A DNA stretch of 64,000 nucleotides from Synergistaceae bacterium UBA6101 (GTDB lineage: Bacteria > Synergistota > Synergistia > Synergistales > Synergistaceae): contig DIWR01000024.1 of assembly GCA_002428495.1 (NCBI GenBank), positions 124,001-188,000 on the forward strand. Direction: 5' to 3'. The first letter of the stretch is position 1; every line of letters starts with the position of its first letter. A program made the translations under genes and the position numbers. Under the pieces are notes generated by a model, which saw only the letters and a program-made list of their open reading frames with translations, had not been told where the DNA came from and did no database searches. This document shows positions 1 to 8,843 of this stretch, piece by piece.

Positions 1-778
1 GCAGCTTATTCCTGTGGGCAACTATCACACCATCAAGCCCCATGCCCCCGTTTGGGGTCTGTATGTCCCAGGAGTAGCTCGGGCTTACTGTGGTGAATGC
101 TTCGGAGGTCGTTATCGCACCCTTCATCATGTTGACATGTCCGTAGTACTCCAAGCTGTCCATATCAAGGTTGGAAAACGCCTTCGGGCTGAAGCCCCAG
201 CCCTCAAGTACAGAAGGGTTTATTATTCCCTGGAACGCAAGGTTGTGGATCGTAAAGACGGTGTCGTAATCCCCGTTGAAGTATGAATAATACCTGTGCC
301 ACTTCAGCGCGGCGGACATGGGGGCAGTCGTCCAGTCATGGGCATGCAGGAACTGCGGTTTCCATCCGGTCAGCCTAAGCAGCTCGAAAGGGGCAAAAGA
401 GAGGAATATGAATGGGAGCACAGTCTCAGCATCCAGCTTTTCGGGATAGATGCACGGATCGGAGAAGAGCTCCGGCTGGTCGAGCAAGTATATATGAAGT
501 CCGTTGACCTCTGCCTCCAGGACTGAAGCGGTATAGGCACGCCAATTCAGGGCGACGCTTATCTCTCCCAGCGGCACTCTGCTGAGCTTTCCCATCTCTT
601 CGGCCTTCTCTTTTACGCCAGGCCATGCAGGCATCAGTACCCTTGCGTCTACGCTCTGTTTTTTGAGAGCCTTGGGAAGGGTGCCGACAACATCCCCAAG
701 TCCGCCTTTTTTAGCGAGCGGAGAACACTCTGGAGAAATGTGGAGCACCTTGAGCGTAAAATGCTTATAGGCTATCAT
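1..778 (-). CDS. glgA: Glycogen synthase GlgA, N-terminal part (runs off window)
   Basis: The gene reads right to left from ATG at 776-778 and leaves the window at base 1 with about 259 codons visible. The start MIAYKHFTLKVLHISPEC followed by AKKGGLGDVVGTLPKAL is the ADP-glucose-binding N-terminus of family GT5 glycogen/starch synthases (the KxGGL motif). Further in, HAHDWTTAP and TIHNLAFQG are also family hallmarks. It would transfer glucose from ADP-glucose to the growing alpha-1,4-glucan in the cytoplasm. It begins 4 nt after the stop of the upstream GH57-phosphorylase gene, so the two are probably co-transcribed and couple glycogen synthesis with breakdown. The C-terminal half is not visible. 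Confidence 0.93.
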   Translation of the reverse strand, partial: MIAYKHFTLKVLHISPECSPLAKKGGLGDVVGTLPKALKKQSVDARVLMPAWPGVKEKAEEMGKLSRVPLGEISVALNWRAYTASVLEAEVNGLHIYLLDQPELFSDPCIYPEKLDAETVLPFIFLSFAPFELLRLTGWKPQFLHAHDWTTAPMSAALKWHRYYSYFNGDYDTVFTIHNLAFQGIINPSVLEGWGFSPKAFSNLDMDSLEYYGHVNMMKGAITTSEAFTTVSPSYSWDIQTPNGGMGLDGVIVAHRNKL

Positions 779-781
779 TTT

Positions 782-3700
782 TTACAGCCCTCTGAAAACT
801 GTTCCGTAAGCTTTCTCGCAATATTCCCTGACTACCCTGTGTGTGTTGAAATAGCTCGCGTTTATTGAAATTGCCAGTTTCATCATCCTTATCCACCTTG
901 GCCTGTTGTTGTAATAGAGTGGCAGGATCTTATTCTGAAGTTTCCTGTAGAGATCATCCGCGTCCTCTGCCTCGTTGTAGCCTTTCATGTCATCGGGGCC
1001 CGGTTCAGGTCCTATGGCCCAGCCCGTATGGCCTTCAAGGCAGCCCTCGATCCACCATCCGTCCAGGACGGAGAAGTTCATTATCCCGTTGTGCACGCAT
1101 TTCATGCCGCTTGTTCCTGATGCCTCCCTGGGCCTTACCGGTGTGTTTAGCCAAAGGTCGACCCCTGAAGTTATCAGCTTAGCCGGAGCGATGTTGTAAT
1201 TTTCGATGAAGACCACTGGCATTGTTTTCCCCAGTTCCTTCGATATGTTGAATATTTTCTGAAGGATGTCCTTCCCGGGTTCGTCGTGGGGATGGGCTTT
1301 TCCGGAGAATATGAACTGTATCCTTCCGTCACCTATTTCCAGAAGCCTCTTTATGTCGGTGAAGACCAGGTCGGCTCTCTTATAAGTTGCCGCCCTTCTT
1401 GCAAAGCCTATCGTAAGGATCTCCGGGTCGAGCTTTTGCCCGGTCTCCTCATAGACCATGTCCAGCAGCTTAAGCTTTGCAGTCTGGTGAGCCTCCCAGA
1501 TCTCTTCATTCGTGATCTGTACCGCCTGCATCAGCCTGCTCGTGTTTGTTCTCCAGCCGCTGATGTACTTGTCGTACAGCGCAGCGAATGATTCACATGT
1601 CCATGTTGTCGAGTGGACGCCATTGGTCACCCAGTCAATCGAATCTGAGTTGAACATCGCCCTGCTCACCTCAGCGTGCTTCTTTGATACGCCGTTTACA
1701 TACCTGCTGAACTTGAGCGCGAGGTCTGTCATCGACAGTCCGCTGCCGCCTATGGTGCTCTTAAGTTCTTCGATGAAGGAGCTCTCAATGACCTCTTTTA
1801 TGAGGTCATAAGAGAAGAAATCATGACCTGCTTCTACGGGGGTATGTGTTGTGAAGACGACCTGGCTGCGAACTTTCTGGAGGTCCGGGTATCCCTGCTC
1901 CCTCAACAGTTCAAGGGTGATAAAGCCCGCATGCCCCTCGTTCAGGTGGAAGGTCTTCACATTACGGTATCCCAGGTCCCTAAGGATCCTCAGTCCGCCT
2001 ATCCCGAGTATCAGCTCCTGGCAGAGCCTGTACCTGTTGTCGCCTCCATAGAGCACATCAGTCAGCGCTCTGTCCTCAGTTGTGTTTTCCGGGAGGTCTG
2101 TGTCAAGGAAGAGGATAGGGATGGGATGCCCCGAATTTCCGATTATAGTGTAGGACCAAACTCCGACAGAGACGCTCCTGCCGTTCATTACAATGGAGAC
2201 CCTGTTTGGCAGCTGGGTAAGCAGCTCTGTCGGGTCCCAATCAACGGGTCTTTCCGTCTGTCTTCCCTCTTCGTTTATCTTCTGTGCAAAATAGCCTTTT
2301 TTGTAGAGAAGTGTTATACCGACCATTGGCACGCCAAGGTCCGCCGCACTCTTAAGAATGTCGCCGGCAAGTATTCCCAGTCCGCCTGAATAGGTCGGGA
2401 TCTCCGGAGTGAGTCCTATCTCCATCGAAAAATAGGCCACGTTTCTGAATGCAGGATCTCTTTCAAGTGTAGATAAGATCGATTGGGCAAGATTGCCTCC
2501 GTAACTCATATCTGTCATTTTTTCTCCTCCAAATTGGGCATCTTCGGCAAACTGGATCTGTCCGTTCCCGTTTGCTTTCAGCGCTCCGTTTGCCTGTTTT
2601 CCGTTTCTTCCGTTGCCGCCCGCAGGGATCTTTGAAATAATATCGCGTTCCGCTATTATTCCTGCGTTAGAATATTTTTTATCGTTGCCCCTGGCTTTTC
2701 GAAGATCGGTCAGGAGGTCTTTGAAATAGTCTTTTTCTGTCACTTTGCCGGCAAGTTCGGCAGCCCTCACAGCGAAGGAGATGACCTGTTTTGTCTCTAC
2801 TCCCGAGATGTCATTGAAAAACCATCCGCACGAAGTGAACATGAACATCCTCATCCGCTCTGCCTCAAGCATCGAGAGGATCGATGCCCCCTCTTTTTCA
2901 CCTATGCCGCCCAGATGTTTTGAAAGGAATTCCATCCCTTCCTCATACTCTTTTTTTCTGTCTGCCTTCGCCGAACGGTAGTGTTCGATCGATATGTTTC
3001 TCAGATCCCATGGATCGAAATAGGGCGAGACTGTTTCGTAAAATACCTCGTCGATCTTGCCTGCCAGCCTGTCGAACGCTTCCCTTAACGGAGCTCTCCA
3101 CGACTGATTCCAGCCCGGTTTACCGCCCGTGCTGCACCCGCAGTTGCTTCTCCAGCGCTCGATCCCGTGTACGCAGGACCATGATGAGTTCTCCCTTATG
3201 CGGCACTCATATTTGGCCGGATGGTTTTCGAGAAAGGTCCCTATGTCAGGAAGTAAAATTTCAGAGTCATGGTCAAACCTTTCAAAAAGACGGGCCAGCG
3301 CCATTTCTCCAAATTTATGGTGATGGCCGTAAGTCTCTCCGTCTGTTGCAACCACTAGAAGCCTCTCTTCAGAGCGCACCTTTACTGCGTCAACGAGCGC
3401 GTCCCGGAACCTGTCGCCGTTTTCAAGGAGGCCTCCGAAAGCGATGTCATGGGCAAGTCCCCCGTGGTAGAAGACTATGGTGATCGCCCTGCCTGAAGGG
3501 AGCCTGCACAGGTAGGGCAGGGTGACATCAAGGCCGTTTCCTTCAGGGGTCTCTTTCCAGACTCCATCCATAAATACGGCGCTGCACTGCCTTGGAGCAA
3601 GGATAGTAAAAGCGATCCCGTTTTCGCTCAGCACTTCCAGCGTCGCGGTGTCAACGGCTGTCTCAGGGAGCCACATCCCCTTAGGCCTTCTTTTGAACCT

Positions 3701-4090
3701 GTATTCGAAGTCTTTTATCCCCCATAAGGTCTGGGTCTTTTTGTCCTCTGCGGAAGCCAGGGGCATGATCATATGGCTGTAAGACTGGGATATGGCTTTT
3801 TTGCCAGATCCAGTAAGGATCAGGTCTAGCGTAGGGTCTTCCTTTTCTATCCATCTGTGAAGAGTCGGCCCAAAGTTGAAGCTGAGGTGTGAGTAGTTGT
3901 TTATCACAGATATGATGCGGCCGTCCGATCCAAGGATCTTGGCCGCACTGTTTGGCCTGTAGCACTCGTTTGCTATCTTTTGGTTCCAGTCATGGTCAGG
4001 TGCTGCCGTTGGGTCCTTTAACACCGCGTTCAGCCATGGATCTTCGCGCGGCGGTTGATAGAAGTGTCCATGAACAGCGATATTAAACAA
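782..4090 (-). CDS. GH57 glycosidase fused to alpha-glucan phosphorylase (GT35)
   Basis: A 1102-residue protein with two enzyme modules. Residues about 1-480 start MFNIAVHGHFYQPPREDPW and contain VATDGETYGHHHKFG, typical of GH57-like (DUF3536) alpha-glucan hydrolases. After a Gly/Asn-rich linker (about 490-530) comes a phosphorylase from about residue 540, with AYFSMEIGLTPEIPTYSGGL and the PLP-pocket motif GTSGMK at 992-997. The pair would debranch or hydrolyse and phosphorolyse glycogen to glucose-1-phosphate in the cytosol. The start is TTG at 4088-4090, chosen because a GGAGGTGA site lies 7 nt upstream and the family N-terminus begins there. The fusion is unusual; the two activities are normally on separate chains. 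Confidence 0.9.
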   Translation of the reverse strand: MFNIAVHGHFYQPPREDPWLNAVLKDPTAAPDHDWNQKIANECYRPNSAAKILGSDGRIISVINNYSHLSFNFGPTLHRWIEKEDPTLDLILTGSGKKAISQSYSHMIMPLASAEDKKTQTLWGIKDFEYRFKRRPKGMWLPETAVDTATLEVLSENGIAFTILAPRQCSAVFMDGVWKETPEGNGLDVTLPYLCRLPSGRAITIVFYHGGLAHDIAFGGLLENGDRFRDALVDAVKVRSEERLLVVATDGETYGHHHKFGEMALARLFERFDHDSEILLPDIGTFLENHPAKYECRIRENSSWSCVHGIERWRSNCGCSTGGKPGWNQSWRAPLREAFDRLAGKIDEVFYETVSPYFDPWDLRNISIEHYRSAKADRKKEYEEGMEFLSKHLGGIGEKEGASILSMLEAERMRMFMFTSCGWFFNDISGVETKQVISFAVRAAELAGKVTEKDYFKDLLTDLRKARGNDKKYSNAGIIAERDIISKIPAGGNGRNGKQANGALKANGNGQIQFAEDAQFGGEKMTDMSYGGNLAQSILSTLERDPAFRNVAYFSMEIGLTPEIPTYSGGLGILAGDILKSAADLGVPMVGITLLYKKGYFAQKINEEGRQTERPVDWDPTELLTQLPNRVSIVMNGRSVSVGVWSYTIIGNSGHPIPILFLDTDLPENTTEDRALTDVLYGGDNRYRLCQELILGIGGLRILRDLGYRNVKTFHLNEGHAGFITLELLREQGYPDLQKVRSQVVFTTHTPVEAGHDFFSYDLIKEVIESSFIEELKSTIGGSGLSMTDLALKFSRYVNGVSKKHAEVSRAMFNSDSIDWVTNGVHSTTWTCESFAALYDKYISGWRTNTSRLMQAVQITNEEIWEAHQTAKLKLLDMVYEETGQKLDPEILTIGFARRAATYKRADLVFTDIKRLLEIGDGRIQFIFSGKAHPHDEPGKDILQKIFNISKELGKTMPVVFIENYNIAPAKLITSGVDLWLNTPVRPREASGTSGMKCVHNGIMNFSVLDGWWIEGCLEGHTGWAIGPEPGPDDMKGYNEAEDADDLYRKLQNKILPLYYNNRPRWIRMMKLAISINASYFNTHRVVREYCEKAYGTVFRGL

Positions 4091-4136
4091 CTAACGATCA
4101 CCTCCGTAAGGATACGCCGGTCTTCCCGACAATATG

Positions 4137-4164
4137 ATTATACTATGATAAGAGGCAATTGCCA
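4137..4164 (-). promoter_or_regulatory. Probable sigma-70 promoter of the glycogen genes
   Basis: Read on the minus strand, a perfect TATAAT (4137-4142) is preceded after 16 nt by a weak -35, TGGCAA (4159-4164). It lies about 47 nt upstream of the TTG start of the GH57-phosphorylase gene. The -10 is strong and the -35 poor, so activation by a regulator is possible but not shown. Confidence 0.45.
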
Positions 4165-4206
4165 CTGATGCCAAAAGCCTGATGATGCCTGTCCGTACTG
4201 GTACCC

Positions 4207-4234
4207 TTGTTTTTTTTATTCTTAAAGCTATAAT
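4207..4234 (+). promoter_or_regulatory. Sigma-70 promoter of the 6S-like RNA
   Basis: TTGTTT (4207-4212), a 16-nt spacer and TATAAT (4229-4234) form a good housekeeping promoter. It would start transcription near 4241, a few bases before the structured RNA at 4248-4432. It fixes the plus strand as the sense strand of that RNA. Confidence 0.6.
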
Positions 4235-4247
4235 TGAGCTGTAATCT

Positions 4248-4432
4248 AAAATCGACCCTGCGGAGTACGTGGAATACGGGTTGTGTCTTGAGCCAACAAT
4301 AAATCCCGGCTGAACTTTTTTCCCGTTAGCGGCGGAGACCTCGTCGGTTGACCAAGCTTTGCGGGTGGGGTTCTAATCCTTTTTAAGGAGCGGGTCAAGA
4401 CCTTCCGTACACGGCTCATGCGGGGTATTTTT
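4248..4432 (+). ncRNA. ssrS: Probable 6S RNA
   Basis: About 185 nt that fold into one long interrupted rod. The closing stem pairs AAAAT at 4248-4252 and ACCCTGCG at 4255-4262 with TGCGGGGT at 4419-4426 and ATTTT at 4427-4431. Pairing then continues inward through GAGT, CGTG, TACGG and GTCTTGA with their partners on the 3' arm. A central unpaired region carries a small hairpin on its 3' side (TCCTT-TTT-AAGGA, 4377-4389), which is the usual place for the 3' bubble hairpin of 6S RNA. 6S RNA mimics an open promoter and binds sigma-70 RNA polymerase. A strong promoter lies just upstream. The length and architecture fit, but I cannot run a covariance model, and some other structured RNA remains possible. 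Confidence 0.62.
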
Positions 4433-4466
4433 GGCAACTTTGAAAACAATGGTAAGGAGCAAAGTC

Positions 4467-5447
4467 ATGAACATCAAACCACCGTTTTGGCACCCTTCAG
4501 GATCAAGAGGCTTCATCCTTGACTGGGATGGTGTAATAGCAGACACGAAGCTTGATTTCTCCGGACTGAGGGAGCGTTATTACGGGGGACGCAGGGCTAT
4601 GCTGCTTGAAGATGCATCGACACTTTCTCCTGAAGACCAGTCCTCACTTATTAAAGAGCTGTGCGACCTTGAAATGGAGGGCGCAGCGAAAGCAGAGCCT
4701 ATCCCCGGAGCTTTTGAGCTTATCGGCTGGCTTAAAAACAGAAACATCCCATATACCATAGTATCCAGAAATTGCAGGGAATCCATTGAACTTGCTGCAA
4801 AGACGATCGGACTGGAACTTCCGGATAAGGTATGGAGCAGGAATGAACAGAAAAAGGTAAAACCGCATCCGCGTTCACTCGCAGAGGCTGCCCGCTCAAT
4901 TGGGCTCGAACCGGCTGAGTGTGTACTTGTCGGAGATTTTCTATATGATCTTCAGGGAGCCAGGAGAGCCGGCATGAGGGCAGTCCTTGTTGAGAGGGAT
5001 GAGCCGGAGTGGGGCGCCTGGTCAGATGTCGCTTACCTCAAAATGACTGATTTTGTTGCAGATCTGGATGATCCGAAGCCCATAACGCCGTGGGAATATC
5101 GCGAGATATTTGCCAAGCGGGGCGAAAAGTGGCTCCATGCGGCATTCGAACTTGCCTTTGAACTTCCCGAAACGACATCGCCGACCCTTGACTGCTGGCT
5201 TGTAAGGGTAGCAGCCCTTTGTGTGGGAACTATCACCGTATCCAGTGACTATATACTTGGACCAATGGAATGGAAGAACAATCAGTCCTTTGAGCCCTAC
5301 TTCATGGGACTTACCATTTCTTCCATCGCAAAAAAATACCTTACATCCCGTTATCCCATGATAACTGTGACTACAGAAGAAGAGGGCATCAAGGCACCTA
5401 AAAACTCACTTGACCTGACGAGGTTCATAGAAAGAAAGATCTTTTAA
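4467..5447 (+). CDS. HAD-superfamily hydrolase with a C-terminal extension
   Basis: 326 residues from ATG 4467, chosen because AAGGAG lies 7 nt upstream; reading upstream would run into the 6S-like RNA. Motif I is ILDWDGVIADT (nucleophile Asp19, Asp21), motif II SRN near residue 105, motif III lysine in KVKPHP near 137, and motif IV VGDFLYDLQGARRAGM near 165. The cap and core resemble phosphoglycolate-phosphatase-type HADs, so a small phosphomonoester is the likely substrate. Residues about 200-326 form an extra domain I do not recognise. The stop codon is directly followed by the rarA start, so they share a transcript. The 6S-like RNA ends about 35 nt upstream and may be co-transcribed. Confidence 0.8.
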   Translation: MNIKPPFWHPSGSRGFILDWDGVIADTKLDFSGLRERYYGGRRAMLLEDASTLSPEDQSSLIKELCDLEMEGAAKAEPIPGAFELIGWLKNRNIPYTIVSRNCRESIELAAKTIGLELPDKVWSRNEQKKVKPHPRSLAEAARSIGLEPAECVLVGDFLYDLQGARRAGMRAVLVERDEPEWGAWSDVAYLKMTDFVADLDDPKPITPWEYREIFAKRGEKWLHAAFELAFELPETTSPTLDCWLVRVAALCVGTITVSSDYILGPMEWKNNQSFEPYFMGLTISSIAKKYLTSRYPMITVTTEEEGIKAPKNSLDLTRFIERKIF

Positions 5448-6767
5448 ATGGAAGAAGGAAGCCTTTTCGGCCCGGAAAAAGATCATAAAATGCCAATTTA
5501 TGAAATTCCGCTGGCTGAACGTATGCGGCCGGACAACCTTGATGATTACGCAGGGCAGGAGCACATCCTTGGTCCGGGAAAACCTCTCCGCATAATGCTT
5601 GAAGGGGGCAAAGTGCCCAGCTGCATCCTCTACGGCCCTCCAGGCGTCGGAAAGACGACGCTTGTCCGTATTATGTCCAAAACCACAGGCAGGGAACTGC
5701 TTGAGATCAACGCAGTAAGCGCGAAGGTCGAAACTTTGCGCACCCTTGTTGATAAAGCTAAAGCATCAAAAAGGACGTCAGGCAGATCCGCAATAGCATT
5801 TGTAGACGAGATATATCACTTCAACACAAAACAGCAGAACGTGCTGCTGCCCTCTGTTGAGACAGGCGACATAATACTCGTCGGAACGACTACAGAAAAC
5901 CCCTGGTTCGAGATAAACAAGACGCTCCTTTCACGCATGGTCGTCTACACGCTTAAACCCCTTGATGAGGAAAACATCGTATTATTGCTTGAAAAGGCGC
6001 TCTCTGACAAAGTGCGCGGGCTCGGTATGCTGGAAGTGACTGCCGACAAGTCAGTCATAGGAAAGCTTGCCTTGCTTGCCGGAGGGGATGCCAGGCAGGC
6101 TCTGACAAGGCTCGAAGCAGCTGCATCCTCGGTAGCCCTCGGAGGTGGCCGTGAGGTAACGCTCAAGATCATCGCTGAAAGCACCGGAATGGCGACACAG
6201 AGGTACGACAGGGTCTCAGATGACCATTACGCGGTAATATCAGCCCTTATAAAAAGCCTCAGGGGATCAGACCCCGATGCCGCGCTCTACTGGCTTGCAA
6301 GGATGCTTGCCGCCGGGGACGACCTGCGTTTCATCTGCAGGAGGCTCTGTATATTCGCATCCGAAGATGTCGGGCTTGCAGATCCGATGGCTCTTGTTGT
6401 GGCGCAGAACGCAGCAGCGGCAGTTGACAGGGTCGGCCTGCCGGAAGCGGATATCATACTGGGCGAGGCAGTCGTCTATCTCGCCTCCGCTCCCAAGAGC
6501 AACAGCTCATACCTTGGCATAAGGGCTGCAATGAAAGCAGTCGAAGAGGGAGACCTCATGGAAGTCCCATATCATCTAAGAAATGACGGTGAAGGCTATC
6601 AATATCCCCATGATTCACCCGGCCACTGGGTCCCTCAGACATACCTGCCCGAACAGAGAAGGTTCTACTATCCGGGAAAACTTGGTGCAGAGGCGCGGAT
6701 AAAAGAGAGGCTCAAACTTTTCTGGAAGAGGTTCGCTGACGATCCGGCCGATGAGCAAAGATCATAA
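5448..6767 (+). CDS. rarA: Replication-associated recombination protein RarA/MgsA
   Basis: A 439-residue AAA+ ATPase of the clamp-loader/RarA family, which acts at stalled replication forks. Seen: LAERMRPDNLDDYAGQEHIL near the N-terminus, Walker A GPPGVGKT at residues 63-70, Walker B AFVDE at 117-121 (followed by IYHFN where the family usually has IHRFN), sensor 1 GTTTENP, and the C-terminal tetramerisation part ending in a YLPEQRRFYYP segment. The start at 5448 abuts the TAA of the HAD gene. An alternative start at 5490 (MPIYEIPLAERM) fits the family N-terminus better. A hairpin terminator follows at 6791. Confidence 0.92.
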   Translation: MEEGSLFGPEKDHKMPIYEIPLAERMRPDNLDDYAGQEHILGPGKPLRIMLEGGKVPSCILYGPPGVGKTTLVRIMSKTTGRELLEINAVSAKVETLRTLVDKAKASKRTSGRSAIAFVDEIYHFNTKQQNVLLPSVETGDIILVGTTTENPWFEINKTLLSRMVVYTLKPLDEENIVLLLEKALSDKVRGLGMLEVTADKSVIGKLALLAGGDARQALTRLEAAASSVALGGGREVTLKIIAESTGMATQRYDRVSDDHYAVISALIKSLRGSDPDAALYWLARMLAAGDDLRFICRRLCIFASEDVGLADPMALVVAQNAAAAVDRVGLPEADIILGEAVVYLASAPKSNSSYLGIRAAMKAVEEGDLMEVPYHLRNDGEGYQYPHDSPGHWVPQTYLPEQRRFYYPGKLGAEARIKERLKLFWKRFADDPADEQRS

Positions 6768-6790
6768 CAGAAATTAATTGGAACAAAAAA

Positions 6791-6806
6791 GGCGGCCTAA
6801 GCCGCC
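6791..6806. terminator. Convergent-gene hairpin terminator
   Basis: GGCGGC-CTAA-GCCGCC is a perfect 6-bp hairpin between the convergent rarA and cobalamin adenosyltransferase genes. A-rich sequence on its left and T-rich sequence to the right suggest it can stop transcription from either side. Confidence 0.65.
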
Positions 6807-6821
6807 CGAAGTTTATTAATA

Positions 6822-7334
6822 TCAGTTTTTCTTTTCCCGTTCTTCCTCGTCGACCTTTAGGGAAATAACATAAATAACGTCTGAAAGCCTGTTTAAAAAG
6901 GCGTAGCTTTTTTCGGTTATCTGTTTTTCCCTGAAAAGCGGAGTTGCTGTTCTTTCCGCCCTTCTTGCTATCGTTCTTGCAAGGTGCAGTGCCGCACCGC
7001 AGGAAGAATCTCCGGGTCTGACGAATATCTGTGCCTCTTTTATCGATGCTGCCACCCTTAAAGAGACGTTCTCCAGTATCTGAGGGTCCGGTTCGGGAAA
7101 ATCGCATTCTGCAAAGTATGCCATTGCGTTGAAAAGATAATCTTCCAGGAAGAAGATATCCTCAGCTGTCTTCGGAGAGATGCATGCTGCCCTCGCGAGA
7201 CCAAGCGCTGCCTGGCATTCATCCAGGGTCCCGTAAAGCTCCACCCTTCTGTCATCCTTTGCCACCCTCGTGCCGTTTCCGAGTGAAGTGGTCCCTTTGT
7301 CTCCGCCTTTAGTGGTGATTTTTATATCTGCCAT
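6822..7334 (-). CDS. ATP:cob(I)alamin adenosyltransferase, PduO type
   Basis: A 170-residue cytoplasmic enzyme that makes adenosylcobalamin from cob(I)alamin and ATP. The N-terminal ITTKGGDKGTTSLGNGTRV is the ATP-binding signature of the PduO family, and the C-terminal helices carry ARTIARRAERT and LNRLSDVIYVISL, also characteristic. Length matches the family. It lies 20 nt downstream of a DUF2703 gene on the same strand, so the two are likely one transcript. The organism probably has B12-dependent enzymes (for example mutases of amino-acid fermentation), but none is in this window. Confidence 0.9.
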   Translation of the reverse strand: MADIKITTKGGDKGTTSLGNGTRVAKDDRRVELYGTLDECQAALGLARAACISPKTAEDIFFLEDYLFNAMAYFAECDFPEPDPQILENVSLRVAASIKEAQIFVRPGDSSCGAALHLARTIARRAERTATPLFREKQITEKSYAFLNRLSDVIYVISLKVDEEEREKKN

Positions 7335-7354
7335 TTTATTCTCCTTCAGGCCCT

Positions 7355-7849
7355 TCAGTCTTTGTGGCGGATTCCCTGTTCCTCATCGCCGCATCCGCTG
7401 GCGCAGGAAGAACAGTCAGAGCAGCCGCAGCCTCCCTCATGCTGTGATTTGAAAGCGACGCGAAGTGTAGCATCCATGAAGAATTCTTCGGGGAGGACCA
7501 TCCTCTCATTTCCGTCAAAATCCTTCAGCGTCCGGCATGGAAATCCTCCCCCGTCAGGCACCCTGCAGGAATCACAGTTGGCAAATCCGACTTCGGCCAT
7601 AATGAGCTCCTCGATAGGAGTCTCTTCCACTTCGATCTCCGGTGACTGGATAGTCACCATGTTGCCGGCCATCAGGGTCTCCTGTGTGATCTCGTCAAGG
7701 ATCACCTTCCTGAGTTTCAGCTTTATGTTCATAGGTTCAAGCTTGGGAGCCATCCTTTCGCCGAAATCGACGAGGTTGTCCCATGTCTCTTTCCACGGTT
7801 CGGGCTCGATATCTCTGACTGTATAGTGCGAAAGAATAATATTTTTCAT
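7355..7849 (-). CDS. DUF2703 family protein
   Basis: 164 residues from ATG 7849; a CAGGGGGG ribosome site precedes it, and the family resemblance starts at MKNIILSHYTV. The central part, with LEPMNIKLKLRKVIL then EELIMAEVGFANCDSCRV and PCRTL, matches my memory of DUF2703: a small alpha/beta domain with conserved cysteines whose function is unknown. The C-terminus is very Cys/Gly-rich (CGCSDCSSCASGCG), which suggests metal or thiol chemistry. It precedes the adenosyltransferase gene by 20 nt. Family assignment is from pattern recognition only. Confidence 0.7.
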   Translation of the reverse strand: MKNIILSHYTVRDIEPEPWKETWDNLVDFGERMAPKLEPMNIKLKLRKVILDEITQETLMAGNMVTIQSPEIEVEETPIEELIMAEVGFANCDSCRVPDGGGFPCRTLKDFDGNERMVLPEEFFMDATLRVAFKSQHEGGCGCSDCSSCASGCGDEEQGIRHKD

Positions 7850-7963
7850 CTTTTGTCCCCCTGATCGCCTCGTCTTTGTCACGCGTATATCTTACAACAT
7901 TTTAACAGGTAAAGGCATTGCGGTTAACCAATAATTCCGCTAGAATATCCGGGTCAGCATATT

Positions 7964-8049
7964 GCCGGGATGGCGGAATGGCAGACGCAGAGGACTCAAA
8001 ATCCTCCGAGGTAACACTCGTGGGGGTTCGACCCCCCCTCCCGGCACCA
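7964..8049 (+). tRNA. tRNA-Leu (anticodon CAA)
   Basis: An 86-nt cloverleaf with a genome-encoded CCA at 8047-8049. The acceptor stem pairs GCCGGGA with TCCCGGC. The anticodon stem GAGGA/TCCTC encloses a loop reading CTCAAAA, anticodon CAA (codon UUG). A long variable arm and the GGTTCGA T-loop fit a class II leucine tRNA. Repeat-rich DNA starts directly after it, consistent with the tRNA 3' end having served as an insertion site. Confidence 0.95.
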
Positions 8050-8810
8050 GATATAAATGCGTCTAAGCAATCGCTGAGCAGTAGCTGAGCAATAGTTAAG
8101 CGGTCGTAAAGGCGGGCGGAGTCAGCTTCCACGGAAGTCGATCGTGGTTGCAAATCTATTGCGAATCGGTTGGATAGAACCTAAGAATATTGCCACTATT
8201 TTTCCCCAAACAAAAGAACAGGATCCGAAAGCCGAAGCTTTAGCGGATCCTGTCGACGAGATCGGTTACGGAAAACCGCAACTGTCTCAATGCTACATAT
8301 TATACCGACTCTGTCTTTTTTTATCAAGTGGGCAATTGCGATTTTGATGACTATTAAGGGGCTGTGGCTTTTCAAGCTACGGGGAATTTACGAGAAAAAC
8401 ACTCGTGGGGAATTTGCTGAATGGACTATTCAACGGTGAATTAGGTCATAAAGCTTGAATTTTTTGCCTGTTGGTAATACCGGCAGATTCCTGCGTCGTC
8501 ATCACTAGCTCTAAATCCCAATTGTGCACTCTCCTTCGTCCCCGAGTGCTTAAATCGGGGATCCGAGCGGCTTCTGTCTTAGAGGCTATAAATACAGTAA
8601 TAATCTAAAACCACAAACAATGGATCCCGGCTCGAACGCATATTGGGATGACGGAGAAAGCCCAGGGCTCATAGGTTTTAACCATCGCTTGCCAGTACAT
8701 TTCCTGCCCCCACAACCTCTTTCCGCCGGAGGCTCTTATCGGAGATGGAATCGCCACTTCGCGCGGCATTTTTACGACGCACTTCCTCCATAGGTTTATA
8801 ATGTATCTGT
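8050..8810. repeat. Repeat mosaic after tRNA-Leu
   Basis: No gene is supported here. 8065-8105 has the GCTGAGC heptamer repeated every 10-11 bp, followed by AAAGGCGGGCGGAG. 8219-8252 is a nearly perfect inverted repeat (CAGGATCCG ... CGGATCCTG with an inner AAAGC/GCTTT hairpin). 8370-8440 holds GAATTT-framed hairpins such as ACGAG...CTCGT and TGAAT...ATTCA. 8500-8665 is a diverged copy of the ~200-bp element whose core reads ATCGGGGATCC. These modules recur throughout the window. Confidence 0.75.
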
Positions 8811-8843
8811 ATGGGGGTGACGGGGATTTTTGAGGAACTGAGG

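Noticed and set aside
4248..4432. Group II intron domain or SRP RNA in place of 6S RNA
   Set aside because: No intron-encoded protein or domain V pattern, and the conserved SRP GGUCAGG/GGAAGCAGCC loop is absent; a long closing rod with a bubble fits 6S.
8144..8347. Open frame of 67 codons after tRNA-Leu
   Set aside because: It crosses the inverted repeat at 8219-8252, has no ribosome site, and shows no protein-like pattern.
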